Below the pieces are notes generated by a model. It was given only the letters and a program-made list of their open reading frames with translations, was not told the origin of the DNA and searched no databases. Positions 1-8,772 of a DNA stretch of 64,000 nucleotides are shown one piece after another. How positions within the stretch are numbered: the stretch's first letter is position 1; every line of letters starts with the position of its first letter. The translations under genes were made by a program, and so were the position numbers. The stretch comes from Erythrobacter oryzae (lineage in GTDB: Bacteria; Pseudomonadota; Alphaproteobacteria; Sphingomonadales; Sphingomonadaceae), in contig NZ_JASCXI010000003.1 of NCBI RefSeq assembly GCF_030271515.1, positions 701,631-765,630 on the forward strand. Reading direction: 5' to 3'.

Positions 1-1731
1 ATCGTTGTCTTCACCCTGACGGACGATGGCGATCGAGCCGTCGCCGGTCTGCGACACGATGCTGGTGCTGTCGCTGCCCAGCTGGGACACGTCGGCCGAG
101 TTGTTGTTGCCGGTCTGGTCGATGTCCGAGTTGCTGGTGTCACCGAGCTGGAGCAGATCGGCGCTGTTGCCGCTGCCGCTCTGATCGATGTCCGAAACCG
201 CATCATCGCCCTGCTGCGAGACCGTTGTCAGGTTCAGCGCGCCGTTCTGGCTGACGGTCGAAAAGCCGTCGTCGCCGTCCTGCGTGACCGTCGCGCTGTT
301 GCCCGACGAGCCCGCCGTCACCAGGGTGTTGGTCTGGCTGATGGTGCTGAAGTTGTCATCGCCGTTCTGGACGTTGGTGGCCGACATCAGGCGCGCCGAC
401 ACGGTGTTGCTGCCGCCGAACTGGTCGATGGTGCTTTCGTTGCTGTTGCCGGTCTGCGTGATGCTGGCATTGGCCACGCGGGGATCGGGGCCACCCGGGG
501 GGTTCGGCGCGTTGCCGACCGACTGGTTGATGGTCGCGTCGTTGTCGCTGCCCGACTGCGCGATGAAGGCTTCCGACAGCTGGCCCGACTGGGTCACGAA
601 GGCGTCGTTGTCATCGCCCGACTGGTCGATCCCGACGAGGCCGGTATTGTCGCCCGAACTGTTGTCGAAGCCCGACTGCACGACGTCGGCTTCGTTGCGG
701 TTGCCGCTCTGGTTGACGTTGAGGTCACCGCTCGTACCGGTCTGCGAGGCGGTGGTGCGGTTCTGGTTGCCCGACTGGTCGATCAGCGCCTGCTGGCCGT
801 TGGTCTGGAACGGATTGCCGGCATTGCGGCCCTGGGTCAGGGTGCTCTGGTTGTTGTCGCCCGACTGGATCACGTCGGCCACCGAATTGACCGAGGTCTG
901 GGTGACCAGCGAGGTGTTGAGCGCGCCCGTCTGGGTCACCGCCGCATCACCGCCGGCATCGTCGGTCTGGACGATGTCCGAATCGTTCCCGGTGTTGCTC
1001 TGGATCACGGTCGCGATCGCATCGTTGCCGCTCTGGTCGATGTCGCTGTTGTTGGCGTTGCCCGACTGGACGAGCGAGGCGGTGTTGCCCGAGCCCTGCT
1101 GGTCGATGTCGCTTTCGCCGTCGCGGCCGGTCTGCGCGACATCGGCGGTGTTGCCGTCGCCGGTGCCCTGATCGATGGTCGAGTTGTTGTTGTAGGTCAG
1201 ATCGGTGCCGATCTGCGATTCGCCCTGCAGCACGATCGCGGTGTTGCCCGACGAGGTCTGGGTCACGGTCGAGGACTGCTCGTCATCGAGCTGCGTCACG
1301 TCGGCAATGTTGTTGTCGCCCGACTGGTCGACCACCGAAATGTTCGGCGCGAACTGGGTCTGGGTGTTCTGGCTGACGGTCGCGTCGTTGCCATCGCCCG
1401 ACTGGGTGACGAGCGAGGTCGCGCTCGGCGGGACCGAGAAGCCGACGCCCTGCGGCGTGCCGTCGTCAACCTGCGTGACGGTTGCGGTGTTGCCGGTGCC
1501 CGACTGGTCGACGGTCGAAACGCTGCCGAAGATCCCGGTCTGGTTGACGGTCGCGGTGTTCTCGGCGGTCGACTGGGTCACGGTCGAAGCGTCGTTCGCG
1601 CCGTCCTGCGTCACGGTCGCGGTCTGGGTGGTGCCGGTCTGGATGACGGTGCTGCTGTTGTCCTGCGCGATCGCCGGGACGGTGAGGGCCAGGGCCAGAA
1701 GCGAGGCGCCGGCTAAGATGGTATTCTTCAT
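1..1731 (-). CDS. Curlin-repeat amyloid protein, third copy (3' end beyond window)
   Basis: Open from an ATG at 1731 to the window edge: 577 codons with no stop. The N-terminus is a signal peptide of about 23 residues ending in AIAQ, so the protein is exported. The rest is a continuous array of curlin-type strands with the pattern QxGxxNxAxVxQ, one Gln every 10-11 residues, paired into strand-turn-strand units of about 22 residues (at least 25 units). E. coli CsgA has five such units in 151 residues. Low-charge, Asn/Gln/Ser/Thr-rich composition fits an extracellular functional amyloid. It is the last visible gene of a csgF-csgG-curlin series. The inference that it is a fibre subunit secreted through CsgG rests on repeat pattern and neighbourhood. 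Confidence 0.85.
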   Translation of the reverse strand, partial: MKNTILAGASLLALALTVPAIAQDNSSTVIQTGTTQTATVTQDGANDASTVTQSTAENTATVNQTGIFGSVSTVDQSGTGNTATVTQVDDGTPQGVGFSVPPSATSLVTQSGDGNDATVSQNTQTQFAPNISVVDQSGDNNIADVTQLDDEQSSTVTQTSSGNTAIVLQGESQIGTDLTYNNNSTIDQGTGDGNTADVAQTGRDGESDIDQQGSGNTASLVQSGNANNSDIDQSGNDAIATVIQSNTGNDSDIVQTDDAGGDAAVTQTGALNTSLVTQTSVNSVADVIQSGDNNQSTLTQGRNAGNPFQTNGQQALIDQSGNQNRTTASQTGTSGDLNVNQSGNRNEADVVQSGFDNSSGDNTGLVGIDQSGDDNDAFVTQSGQLSEAFIAQSGSDNDATINQSVGNAPNPPGGPDPRVANASITQTGNSNESTIDQFGGSNTVSARLMSATNVQNGDDNFSTISQTNTLVTAGSSGNSATVTQDGDDGFSTVSQNGALNLTTVSQQGDDAVSDIDQSGSGNSADLLQLGDTSNSDIDQTGNNNSADVSQLGSDSTSIVSQTGDGSIAIVRQGEDND

Positions 1732-1804
1732 ACAGAATTCCTTTTGGCTGGGTTGGCTGGGCATTAATTATTCGTGCGACCTGGGGTTTTCCCCGGTTGA
1801 GGTG

Positions 1805-1835
1805 TTCCGGGCGGAAGCTTGGCCCCCGCCCGGAA
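1805..1835 (-). other. Intercistronic stem-loop between curlin genes
   Basis: A perfect 10-bp inverted repeat (TTCCGGGCGG / CCGCCCGGAA, 11-base loop) sits directly after the stop codon of the middle curlin gene. No U-run follows it in the direction of transcription, so it is not a canonical intrinsic terminator. It may be an mRNA stability or differential-expression element within the operon. Confidence 0.55.
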
Positions 1836-1841
1836 AATTCG

Positions 1842-3368
1842 TCAGAAGCCTTGCGTCACGGTCACCGTTCCGCCGGTGCCGGTCTGCGAGATGTTCGAAA
1901 CATTGTTGTTGCTCGATTGCGTGACGGTCGCGGTGTTGAGCGAGCCGCCCTGCAGGATGTCGGAATCGTTGCCGGTGCCGGTCTGCTTGACATCGGCGAT
2001 GCCGTCCGTGCCCGACTGGAGCAGGTCGGCCGTATTGAGCGAGCCCTGCTGCAGGAGGTCGGATTCGTTGCCGTCGCCGGTCTGGGTCACGTTAGCGGTG
2101 TTCCCGGCGCTGGGAACCGTGCCGATCTGCCTGATGTCACTCATGTTCTCGGCACCGGACTGGATGACCGTCGCGTTGCCGCGGAAGTTGGTCTGGATGA
2201 TACCGGACTGGTTGTCGGCGCCCGTCTGGGTCACCCGCGCCAGATTGTTGAGGTTGGTGAACGGGGCGCCGTGCTGCGTCACGCTCGAGGTCGAACCGTC
2301 CGATCCGACCAGCTGGTCGACGAACACGCGGTCCTCGCGGCCCGACTGGGTCACCGTCGATTGCGCGCCGATGCCGGCCTGCACGACGTCGGCCGTGCTC
2401 CGCCCGAAGCTTTGCGCCACGGTCGACCGGTTGTCGTCGCCCGACTGGGTCAGGCGCAGGGTGTTGGTCGAGCCGGTCTGGGTGGCGTTGCTGATGTTGT
2501 CGTCGCCGCTCTGCAGGATCGTGGCGTTCTGCAGCTTGTTGGTCTGGGTCAGGTCCGACAGGTTGCCGTCACCGGTCTGGGTGACGTTCGCGACCAGCCC
2601 GTAATCGAGGTTGGGCGTCCACGGCCCCATGTCGGCCTGCGAGATGTTCGAGGTGTTGCCCGTGCCGCGCTGGAAGACCGTCGCCGAGAAGGTGTTCGAG
2701 CCGTTGACGCCGAAGGTCTGGCTGATGGTCGAGGCGTTGTCGCCGTCCTGATCGACGATCGCATCCTGGTTCACCGCGACGGCCGCGTTGACCGTCTGCG
2801 AGATCGTCGACTGTGCGCCGTTGTTCTGGAGCACGCTGGCGTTGAGATCGCCGCTGCCCACGCCGCTGGCGGTCTGGGTCACCGACGAGATGTTGCCGTC
2901 GTTGTTCTGGTTCACGTTCGCGACCAGATTGAGGCTGCCCGCGGTGTTGCTCTGCGAGACTTCGGACAGGTTCGAATCGCCCTGCTGGCTGACGAAGGCT
3001 TCCGGATCCTGCGGCACGGCCCCGCCGGCGCCGCTCGCTGCGGTGTCGGTCTGGGTGATGGTCGACCGGTTGAGCGTGCCGTTCTGGACAACGCTGGCAA
3101 GCCCCCCGAGCGATGTCTGCGTGTTCGTCGCGGTGTTGGTCGTGCCGGTCTGGTCGACATCCGAGACAGCGGCCTTGCCGGTCTGGGAGACCGTCGCGCT
3201 GTTGCTCGTGCCGTTCTGGTCGACATCGGAGTTGTTGCTGCCCGACTGCGAGACGGTGGCGCCGTTGCCGGTCCCGGTCTGGTCGAGGGTCGAAACGCTT
3301 TGCGCCGATGCGGGAGCCGCCGCGGCGAGAGCGAGGAGCGATGCGCTTGCAAAAATGGACTTCTTCAT
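1842..3368 (-). CDS. Curlin-repeat amyloid protein, second copy (508 aa)
   Basis: Predicted secreted curli-like subunit. The N-terminus (MKKSIFASASLLALAAAAPASAQ) is a clear signal peptide. Residues from about 24 to the C-terminal TVTQGF consist almost entirely of curlin-type strands (SxVxQxGxxNxS), roughly 22 strand-turn-strand units, several times more than CsgA. The start at 3368 is preceded by an AAGGA Shine-Dalgarno sequence. Flanking gaps of about 110 bp on both sides contain GC-rich stem-loops. The protein is a paralogue of the genes on either side and belongs to the csgF/csgG cluster. Whether it is the major subunit, a nucleator like CsgB or an adhesin cannot be told from sequence. Confidence 0.87.
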   Translation of the reverse strand: MKKSIFASASLLALAAAAPASAQSVSTLDQTGTGNGATVSQSGSNNSDVDQNGTSNSATVSQTGKAAVSDVDQTGTTNTATNTQTSLGGLASVVQNGTLNRSTITQTDTAASGAGGAVPQDPEAFVSQQGDSNLSEVSQSNTAGSLNLVANVNQNNDGNISSVTQTASGVGSGDLNASVLQNNGAQSTISQTVNAAVAVNQDAIVDQDGDNASTISQTFGVNGSNTFSATVFQRGTGNTSNISQADMGPWTPNLDYGLVANVTQTGDGNLSDLTQTNKLQNATILQSGDDNISNATQTGSTNTLRLTQSGDDNRSTVAQSFGRSTADVVQAGIGAQSTVTQSGREDRVFVDQLVGSDGSTSSVTQHGAPFTNLNNLARVTQTGADNQSGIIQTNFRGNATVIQSGAENMSDIRQIGTVPSAGNTANVTQTGDGNESDLLQQGSLNTADLLQSGTDGIADVKQTGTGNDSDILQGGSLNTATVTQSSNNNVSNISQTGTGGTVTVTQGF

Positions 3369-3476
3369 TGTTCTTATCCTTGTCTTGGTTCTCTCTGGAC
3401 CGACCGGGCCGGGACTGCGCCCTTTCCCTTCCCGAGCGGCGGGGGAGGGCGGTTGGTCCGCTCTCCCCCCGTGTGG

Positions 3477-5477
3477 TTACGGCTGGTTCTGGAAGACGTT
3501 GGCGATGTGGCCGGTGCCGGTCTGGGTGATGGTGGAGACGTTGCCGACATCACCCTGGGTCACGGCGGCGGTATTGCCGTTGCCGACCTGGATGATGGTG
3601 GACTCGTTCAGCAGGCCGTCCTGATCGAGCGAGGCGAGGTTGCCGTTGCCGGTCTGGGTGACGCTCGACCTGCCCTGGTCCCCGGACTGGGTGACGTTGG
3701 CGGTGTTGCCGTTGCTCGACGCGGCGTTGACGAAGCCGGGGTTGCCCGAGACACCCTGGCTGATCACCGAGCTGTTGCCGTCGCCTTCCTGACGCAGGCG
3801 CGCGGTCTGGTTGCGGCCAACCTGGGTGATCCCGGTCGCACCGGCCGGCGCACCGCTGACGTTGCCGTCGCCGATCTGGGTCACTTCGACGACCTGATTG
3901 ATGCCGAACTGCTCGACCCGCGAGGTGTTGCTCACGCCATTCTGGGTAACCAGCGTGCTCTGGTTCTCCACCGCCGGGATGCTGAACACCGGATTGCCCA
4001 GACGGGTGGCATTCTGGTCGATTTCCGAGCGGTTGCCGGTGCCGGTCTGGTTGACCGTCGCGTCCGAGGCATTCGCCACGCCGTAGACGTCCGAGAAGTT
4101 GGCGGTGCCGTTCTGGTTGACGAATACGTCAGCGACGCCCGCCAGCTGCGAGACGGTCGAGACGTTATCGTCGCCGCTCTGCACCACGGTGGCGTTGGTC
4201 AGGCCGTCAAGCAGGCCGCCAGCCTGGCTGACCGTGCTGTTGTTGCGGTTGCCGGTCTGCTGGACATCGATGTTCGACCCGATCCCCGTGCCGGTGACGA
4301 GCGACACGTTGCTGGTGCCGTTCTGGAAGATGTCGACTTCCGAGCCGAACCCGTTCTGGGTGATGTTCGAGCTGTTGGTGGTGCCCAGCTGGGTCACCGC
4401 GAGATCCGATTCCGCACCGGTCTCGCTTGCGCTGGAGACGTTGCCCGTGCCGTTCTGGCTGATCACCGCCACGGCGTTGAGCCCGGACTGGGTGAGGCCG
4501 GCGGTGTTGGTGGTGCCGTTCTGGGTGATCGTGTTGCGCGAGCCAATCCCGCTCTGGTTGACCCCGGCGAGGTTGCCGGTGCCGTCCTGGGTGATGTTGG
4601 TCCGCGAATTGCGCCCGCTCTGGGTGACGCCCGCGGCGTTGCCGGTGCCGCCCTGGTCAATCAGGGTGCGCGAATCCCGGCCCGACTGGTTGACGCCCGC
4701 GAAGTTGCCGGTGCCGTCCTGGATGACCTCGGTGCGCGAATCCAGCCCGGTCTGGCCGAGGATCGAGGTGTTGCTGGTGCCCGTCTGGGTGATGAAGGCA
4801 TCGGCGCCGATCCCGCCCTGCGAGACCGTCGCGCTGTTGCTCGCGCCCGACTGCGAGACATTGGTCAGCGAGGCGTTGCCGGTCTGGGTGATGTTCGAGA
4901 TGTTGCCCTGACCGTTCTGGCCGACCGTGACCGAGGCATCGTCGCCGCTCTGGGTGACGAAGCTGTCGTTCCCGTCGATGCCGCCATCGGTGTTGGTCTG
5001 GGTGATCGTGATGTCGGCGTTGTCGCCGGTCTGGCCGACGTTCGAGAAGTTGGCGTTGCCGTTCTGGTTGACGACGGTGCTCGACAGGAGCGCGTTCTGC
5101 GAGACCTGCGAGACGTTATCGGTGCCGTCCTGCGTCACGTCGACGTCGCTGTCGTCGCCGTCCTGGGTGACGGTGCTGGTGTTGCCTTCACCGGTCTGGT
5201 CGACTGTCGCATCGCTGCCGCTGGCGGCGCTGGTCTGGGTGACGGTCGAGCTGTTGGCGCCCCCCGCAGTGCTGCTCTGTTCGACCGTGGCGGTGTTGCC
5301 CGAGCCGACCTGATTGACGGTCGAGGTGTTGGTGCCGGTGCCGCCCTGGGTGACGCCGACGTTGCCGCCCGAGCCGCCCTGATTGACGGTCGAGGTGTTG
5401 GGCACGCCCTGCGCCAGCGCGGCGCCCGCCAGCGACAGCGCGATCAGCGATACGCTGGCCTTGATGGCTTTCTTCAT
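3477..5477 (-). CDS. Curlin-repeat amyloid protein, first copy (666 aa)
   Basis: Largest complete member of the curlin trio. Start chosen at 5477 because it gives a signal peptide (MKKAIKASVSLIALSLAGAALAQG) and is preceded by AGAAGG at a good distance; the reading frame stays open for 85 codons upstream, but that stretch has no protein-like composition. The mature part has about 29 strand-turn-strand curlin units with Gln every 10-11 residues and many NGTGN / QSGxDS motifs; the sub-array around residues 300-400 is especially regular. Likely exported via Sec and then CsgG to form extracellular amyloid fibres. It is the first curlin gene after csgG, separated by a 417-bp structured leader, so it may have its own promoter. 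Confidence 0.87.
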   Translation of the reverse strand: MKKAIKASVSLIALSLAGAALAQGVPNTSTVNQGGSGGNVGVTQGGTGTNTSTVNQVGSGNTATVEQSSTAGGANSSTVTQTSAASGSDATVDQTGEGNTSTVTQDGDDSDVDVTQDGTDNVSQVSQNALLSSTVVNQNGNANFSNVGQTGDNADITITQTNTDGGIDGNDSFVTQSGDDASVTVGQNGQGNISNITQTGNASLTNVSQSGASNSATVSQGGIGADAFITQTGTSNTSILGQTGLDSRTEVIQDGTGNFAGVNQSGRDSRTLIDQGGTGNAAGVTQSGRNSRTNITQDGTGNLAGVNQSGIGSRNTITQNGTTNTAGLTQSGLNAVAVISQNGTGNVSSASETGAESDLAVTQLGTTNSSNITQNGFGSEVDIFQNGTSNVSLVTGTGIGSNIDVQQTGNRNNSTVSQAGGLLDGLTNATVVQSGDDNVSTVSQLAGVADVFVNQNGTANFSDVYGVANASDATVNQTGTGNRSEIDQNATRLGNPVFSIPAVENQSTLVTQNGVSNTSRVEQFGINQVVEVTQIGDGNVSGAPAGATGITQVGRNQTARLRQEGDGNSSVISQGVSGNPGFVNAASSNGNTANVTQSGDQGRSSVTQTGNGNLASLDQDGLLNESTIIQVGNGNTAAVTQGDVGNVSTITQTGTGHIANVFQNQP

Positions 5478-5894
5478 TACGCGGAACCTTCTGTTTTTGT
5501 GATGATGTGCGACACGTTCCAGCCCCCGCGGCGTTCGTGCGCCGCGGATGCGTGAATTCGGGTTCGGGTTTGGCGAGGCGCAGGCGGGGAGCGATCGGCG
5601 CCATGACCCGCTGCCGCACGCGGACGCGGGTCCGCTGCGAGGGGGTGGCAATGATCGGTCATGAGCCGCTCGGCATTCATGTGTTGCATCCGCCTGTACG
5701 ATAGGCGATACCGAGCACCGGCCACGGCGCACACAGACGCCGGGCCATACAGGTTATCGCATACCTTGCCTCGCGCGCATCGGAGTTGCCGCTCCTTTGC
5801 GTGCTTTGTTTTTCAGCCCCTTCGGTGTTGCCGCACCTTGAGAGCCATCACCCCCCTTGGGACCGTCACGGCCGCAAGGAAAATCTCGTCAGCG
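5478..5894 (-). promoter_or_regulatory. Long leader between csgG and the first curlin gene
   Basis: 417 bp without a convincing gene. It contains a perfect 8-bp hairpin at 5526-5547 (CCGCGGCG arms, 6-base loop), 49 bases upstream of the curlin start, and a second hairpin at 5620-5635 (GCGGAC arms). The length suggests a separate promoter or a structured 5' UTR for the curlin genes. No promoter hexamers could be assigned with confidence. Confidence 0.4.
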
Positions 5895-6872
5895 TTACGA
5901 TCCGTCCCGCCGCTTGTCCTCCAAAGGCTCGCCATCGACCACCCGCAGCGCAGTGAGCGAACCCGCCCGCTTGAGCGCCTGCTGGATGTCGCTGGCATCA
6001 TATTTCCCGTCACGCTCGGCGCGGTAGGCGGCGAGCAGCGGCTGGGCCGCCACCATGTCCTCGAACCGCCACAGATCGAGCTCCACACCCTCGAGCACGA
6101 GGCCGTAGACCGCCTTCTCGATCGCCTGCTGGAGCGCGACCTGATCGGGCTCGTTCGAGGTGATCCCGGCCTCGGCCTCGAGCAGCTCGCGGAAGGCGAC
6201 GAATTTGAACGCATTGGCGCCGATGGCCTGGCTGGCGATGGTCTTGGAGGTGGTCACGTTGGCGAGCACCTCGCCGGTGCGCACCGAGACCGCGCGCAGG
6301 TAGACCGTGACGGTGTCCTGCCGGTATTCGGTCCGCGCGCCGATGCCGAGGAAGGCCGCGCCTGCCCCGCCGGTGACGGTGTTGGTGTCGTAGCCGACGA
6401 TCCCGCCCTCCAGCAGCACGCCCGCAAACAGCAGCGCGGGCAGCGCCTGGGGATCGACCTCCTGCTCGCCGAGATAGCGCTTGCGCATCTCGCCGATGAT
6501 CTGGCGTTCCTTCAAGAGGTTATCGAGCCGCTCGCGCTCGACCACGGTGAACCACTGGCGGCTGCCTGCATCCTGTAGCGCGCGCACCAGCATCGAGCTC
6601 GCCCCCTGCGTCACCGCGCGCGACAGGGTCTGGCCGGTTTCGGTCGGCTTGAACTGCCCGGTCTGGTCGGTGAAGCCGTAGACCGCGATCGCCACCGGGC
6701 GCTGGGGCGCGGGCAGCTGGTTGAGTAGGGTCTGCGTCTGGGTCTTCTTCGGGAAATAGGCGAGGCTGGTGGTGGTCGCCAGCGAGTTGCGACCGTCCTG
6801 CGGCATGCTCATGCACCCGGCGAGCGGGGCAGCGGCGAGCGCCAGCAGGGCAAGACGGAGGATCCTGGTCAT
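5895..6872 (-). CDS. csgG: CsgG-type curli secretion channel lipoprotein
   Basis: Outer-membrane lipoprotein that forms the nonameric pore exporting curlin subunits. The first 20 residues are a lipoprotein signal with lipobox LAGC, Cys at residue 20. The CsgG family body is recognisable: PVAIAVYGFTDQTGQFK near residues 58-75, the redundancy-type sequence WFTVVERERLDNLLKERQI, and the segment TVTVYLRAVSVRTGEVL. At 325 residues it is longer than E. coli CsgG (277), with an extra C-terminal tail of about 50 residues. It starts 5 bp after the csgF stop, so the two are surely co-transcribed. Confidence 0.95.
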   Translation of the reverse strand: MTRILRLALLALAAAPLAGCMSMPQDGRNSLATTTSLAYFPKKTQTQTLLNQLPAPQRPVAIAVYGFTDQTGQFKPTETGQTLSRAVTQGASSMLVRALQDAGSRQWFTVVERERLDNLLKERQIIGEMRKRYLGEQEVDPQALPALLFAGVLLEGGIVGYDTNTVTGGAGAAFLGIGARTEYRQDTVTVYLRAVSVRTGEVLANVTTSKTIASQAIGANAFKFVAFRELLEAEAGITSNEPDQVALQQAIEKAVYGLVLEGVELDLWRFEDMVAAQPLLAAYRAERDGKYDASDIQQALKRAGSLTALRVVDGEPLEDKRRDGS

Positions 6873-6877
6873 GGGTG

Positions 6878-7300
6878 TCAGCCACCCACGTCGATGAACA
6901 GCGGCACCACGATGCGGGTTTCCTCGCCCGTCGCGTCGTCGCGGATGATGATGGTCACTTCCTCGAGCGACCGGGTGAATTCGATGGTCTGGCCGCCGAA
7001 GCTGATCGTACCGGATTCCTGCGGGTTCTCGCCGAAGATCGCATCGACGATCTGCGAGGACAGCGCCGAGAGCAGCCGCGATTGCAGCTGGCGGGCGAAG
7101 ATGTCGGCCTGCGAATTGCTGCTCGAGGCGCGCGGGTCGCGGAAGTCGTTATTGGCGTTGGCGACGCCCAGCACGTGCTGCGAATTGAACGGATTGCCGC
7201 CGAAAGTCGGGCTGACCGGCTCGTAGGTAATATCCTGGGCCGCAACGGGTGCGCCGTAGGCCAGCGCGCACGCCAGCAGGCCAAGCCTCCAGTTCAACAT
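6878..7300 (-). CDS. csgF: CsgF-type curli assembly factor
   Basis: Periplasmic/extracellular accessory protein that caps the CsgG pore and couples secretion to fibre nucleation. The start at 7300 is preceded by a seven-G Shine-Dalgarno run and gives a signal peptide (MLNWRLGLLACALAYGAPVAAQ). The mature N-terminus DITYEPVSPTFGGNPFN carries the family signature P-x-FGGN that inserts into CsgG. 140 residues, the usual size. A start 16 codons upstream in the same frame is possible but lacks a signal-peptide character. It is the first gene of the visible curli operon. No csgE is seen. Confidence 0.93.
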   Translation of the reverse strand: MLNWRLGLLACALAYGAPVAAQDITYEPVSPTFGGNPFNSQHVLGVANANNDFRDPRASSSNSQADIFARQLQSRLLSALSSQIVDAIFGENPQESGTISFGGQTIEFTRSLEEVTIIIRDDATGEETRIVVPLFIDVGG

Positions 7301-7563
7301 ATTCCCCCCCAAGTCGGGCTGCGAGCACTTCAGCGACCGGTTTTTCAACCGCGTGGCAGAAGCCTGCGACTCGCAACTGCTGTCCCGACTCTACGGGTTA
7401 TTGACATGGTGTAAAGTTAGTTAACCATCGATAGGATGTCGGATTTATACATCGTACGGCTTCGGGGCGGTTGCACCATCTGCAACTCATCGCCCCTCTC
7501 CCGAGGGCGCGGCGGCTTCGCTTTTGCGCCGCTGCACCGATTTTGCGATCAATCCGCGCGCTC
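7301..7563 (-). promoter_or_regulatory. Upstream region of the curli operon
   Basis: About 260 bp upstream of csgF must hold its promoter. It is AT-richer around 7390-7450 than the coding DNA. An imperfect palindrome at 7408-7426 (GGTGTAA ... TTAACC) is a possible regulator site. A stem-loop pairs GGGGCG with CGCCCC across about 7464-7497. No -35/-10 pair could be assigned securely. Confidence 0.3.
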
Positions 7564-7587
7564 AAAAAAAATTTCGAGTCAGTCGAA
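7564..7587 (-). terminator. Short intrinsic terminator overlapping a stop codon
   Basis: Read on the minus strand, a 5-bp stem (TTCGA / TCGAA, 5-base loop) is followed by A and eight T residues. The stem spans the stop codon of the upstream membrane-protein gene. The stem is short, so efficiency is uncertain. Confidence 0.5.
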
Positions 7588-8229
7588 CCACTTGCGGCGC
7601 CGGTGGGTGTCGTCGACCCGGCGCGCGGCGGGACTCGCCGCGATCGCCAGCATCAGGAATCCGAGGTGGAGCAGGTAGAAGCTGTCATCCAGTATCCCTG
7701 CCATGACCAGCACCAGCGTCGCGAGAGCAGCGAAGGTCGCCAGCAGGCACGCGAACAGGAACAGGTTGTAGCGCCGGTGCTTGGTGGCGACCGGTTGGGG
7801 AACCCCGCCGCGACCGCGGGCCGAGAGCCGGGCGGCCACCGCACGCCGCCAGCGCCGCAGCGTGACCTCGTAGAGGACATCATTGGCGATATTGAGCCCG
7901 ATCAGCGGCCCGATCGTAAGGATCAGCACCAGCGGAACCACGACCGCGACCCAGCTGGCGGGCACCGCGAAGGTCAGCGTGAAGGGTATGCCGATGACGG
8001 CGACAATCGCCATGCCCGGGCCCGGCACCGGCACGAAGCCCGGGCCCAGCACGCGCTCGACAAAGGCGTTGCCCTCCGCCTCGAGCCTGCGGGCTTCGTC
8101 CGAGAGGATGTGATAGGGCGTGCCGTCCGGGCCGTAGAACAGCCACCCGGCCTCGCTGTCGCGCACCCAGCGCGAGATCCGCGCGCCCTGGGTCTCGCGG
8201 AAAATCTGCTTTTCGCGTTCGCCTCGCAT
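7579..8229 (-). CDS. Uncharacterised four-helix membrane protein with PGPG motif
   Basis: 216 residues. A soluble N-terminal part of about 70 residues (RISRWVRDSEAGWLFYGPDG) is followed by the motif VPVPGPGMAIV and two membrane helices (about 70-92 and 96-116), a basic loop (RRWRRAVAARLSARGRG), then two more helices (about 152-200) and a basic tail (HRRRKWFD). The PGPG-next-to-helix arrangement resembles small PGPGW-type putative transmembrane proteins, but no function is known to me. It begins only about 25 bp after the rplL terminator and ends in a second terminator, so it is either read by leak-through or has a promoter overlapping that terminator. Confidence 0.65.
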   Translation of the reverse strand: MRGEREKQIFRETQGARISRWVRDSEAGWLFYGPDGTPYHILSDEARRLEAEGNAFVERVLGPGFVPVPGPGMAIVAVIGIPFTLTFAVPASWVAVVVPLVLILTIGPLIGLNIANDVLYEVTLRRWRRAVAARLSARGRGGVPQPVATKHRRYNLFLFACLLATFAALATLVLVMAGILDDSFYLLHLGFLMLAIAASPAARRVDDTHRRRKWFD

Positions 8230-8254
8230 CGCGCCAAGCTACCGGAAACAGGTT

Positions 8255-8287
8255 AAAAAAAGGGCGACGCCATCGCTGGCGCCGCCC
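8255..8287 (-). terminator. Strong intrinsic terminator after rplL
   Basis: On the minus strand an 11-bp stem with one mismatch (8287-8277 pairs with 8272-8262, 4-base loop, arms GGGCGxCGCCA-like) is followed by seven T residues (8261-8255). Textbook rho-independent terminator ending the rplJ-rplL transcript. Confidence 0.9.
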
Positions 8288-8325
8288 CCTTTTCGCGTCG
8301 ATCCGAAGATCGGTGGCAGAAGAGC

Positions 8326-8700
8326 TTACTTGAGCTCGACGGTGCCGCCGGCTTCTTCGATCTTCTTCTTGATTTCTTCGGCTTCGGCCTTGTTGACGCC
8401 TTCCTTGACGGCCTTCGGCGCGCCTTCGACGAGCGCCTTGGCTTCGGTCAGGCCCAGGCCGGTGATGGCGCGGACTTCCTTGATGACCTGGATCTTCTTC
8501 CCGCCGTCGCCGGTCAGGATGACGTCGAATTCGGTCTGCTCTTCGGCAGCCGGGGCATCGCCGCCGGCGGCGGGCGCGGCAACGGCAACCGCAGCAGCGG
8601 CGCTCACGCCCCACGCTTCTTCAAGCGCCTTGGCGAGTTCGGCGGCTTCGAGCACGGTCAGCTTCGAAAGTTCTTCAACAAGCTTGGCAATATCGGCCAT
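8326..8700 (-). CDS. rplL: 50S ribosomal protein L7/L12
   Basis: Stalk protein of the large ribosomal subunit that recruits translation GTPases. 124 residues, standard length. The N-terminal dimerisation part ([22 protein letters not shown]) is joined by the Ala-rich hinge ([14 protein letters not shown]) to the globular C-terminal domain with [20 protein letters not shown] and [21 protein letters not shown] Shine-Dalgarno ahead of the ATG. It lies 72 bp after rplJ and is followed by a strong terminator, so it does not run into rpoB as in most bacteria. Confidence 0.98.
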   Translation of the reverse strand: MADIAKLVEELSKLTVLEAAELAKALEEAWGVSAAAAVAVAAPAAGGDAPAAEEQTEFDVILTGDGGKKIQVIKEVRAITGLGLTEAKALVEGAPKAVKEGVNKAEAEEIKKKIEEAGGTVELK

Positions 8701-8772
8701 GATGGTTCACTCCAAAATTGTGGCGGGGCGGATTTGCCCCAGGGATTTGTTTCGTCTGGCGAAAAACGTCTC

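Noticed and set aside
1..5400. Short-period repetition resembling a CRISPR or satellite array
   Set aside because: The period is about 30-33 or 66 bases, in frame, diverged between units and encodes curlin strands. There are no uniform repeats with unique spacers.
1797..5555. Very long open frame on the plus strand opposite the curlin genes
   Set aside because: It is the mirror of the curlin repeats: the regular Gln/Asn/Gly codons leave the opposite strand free of stops. The product is a meaningless Val/Gly/Arg/Asp repeat with no start signal.
7401..7406. Perfect TTGACA on the plus strand
   Set aside because: No -10 at proper spacing, and only minus-strand genes follow for more than 2 kb. 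Probably chance.
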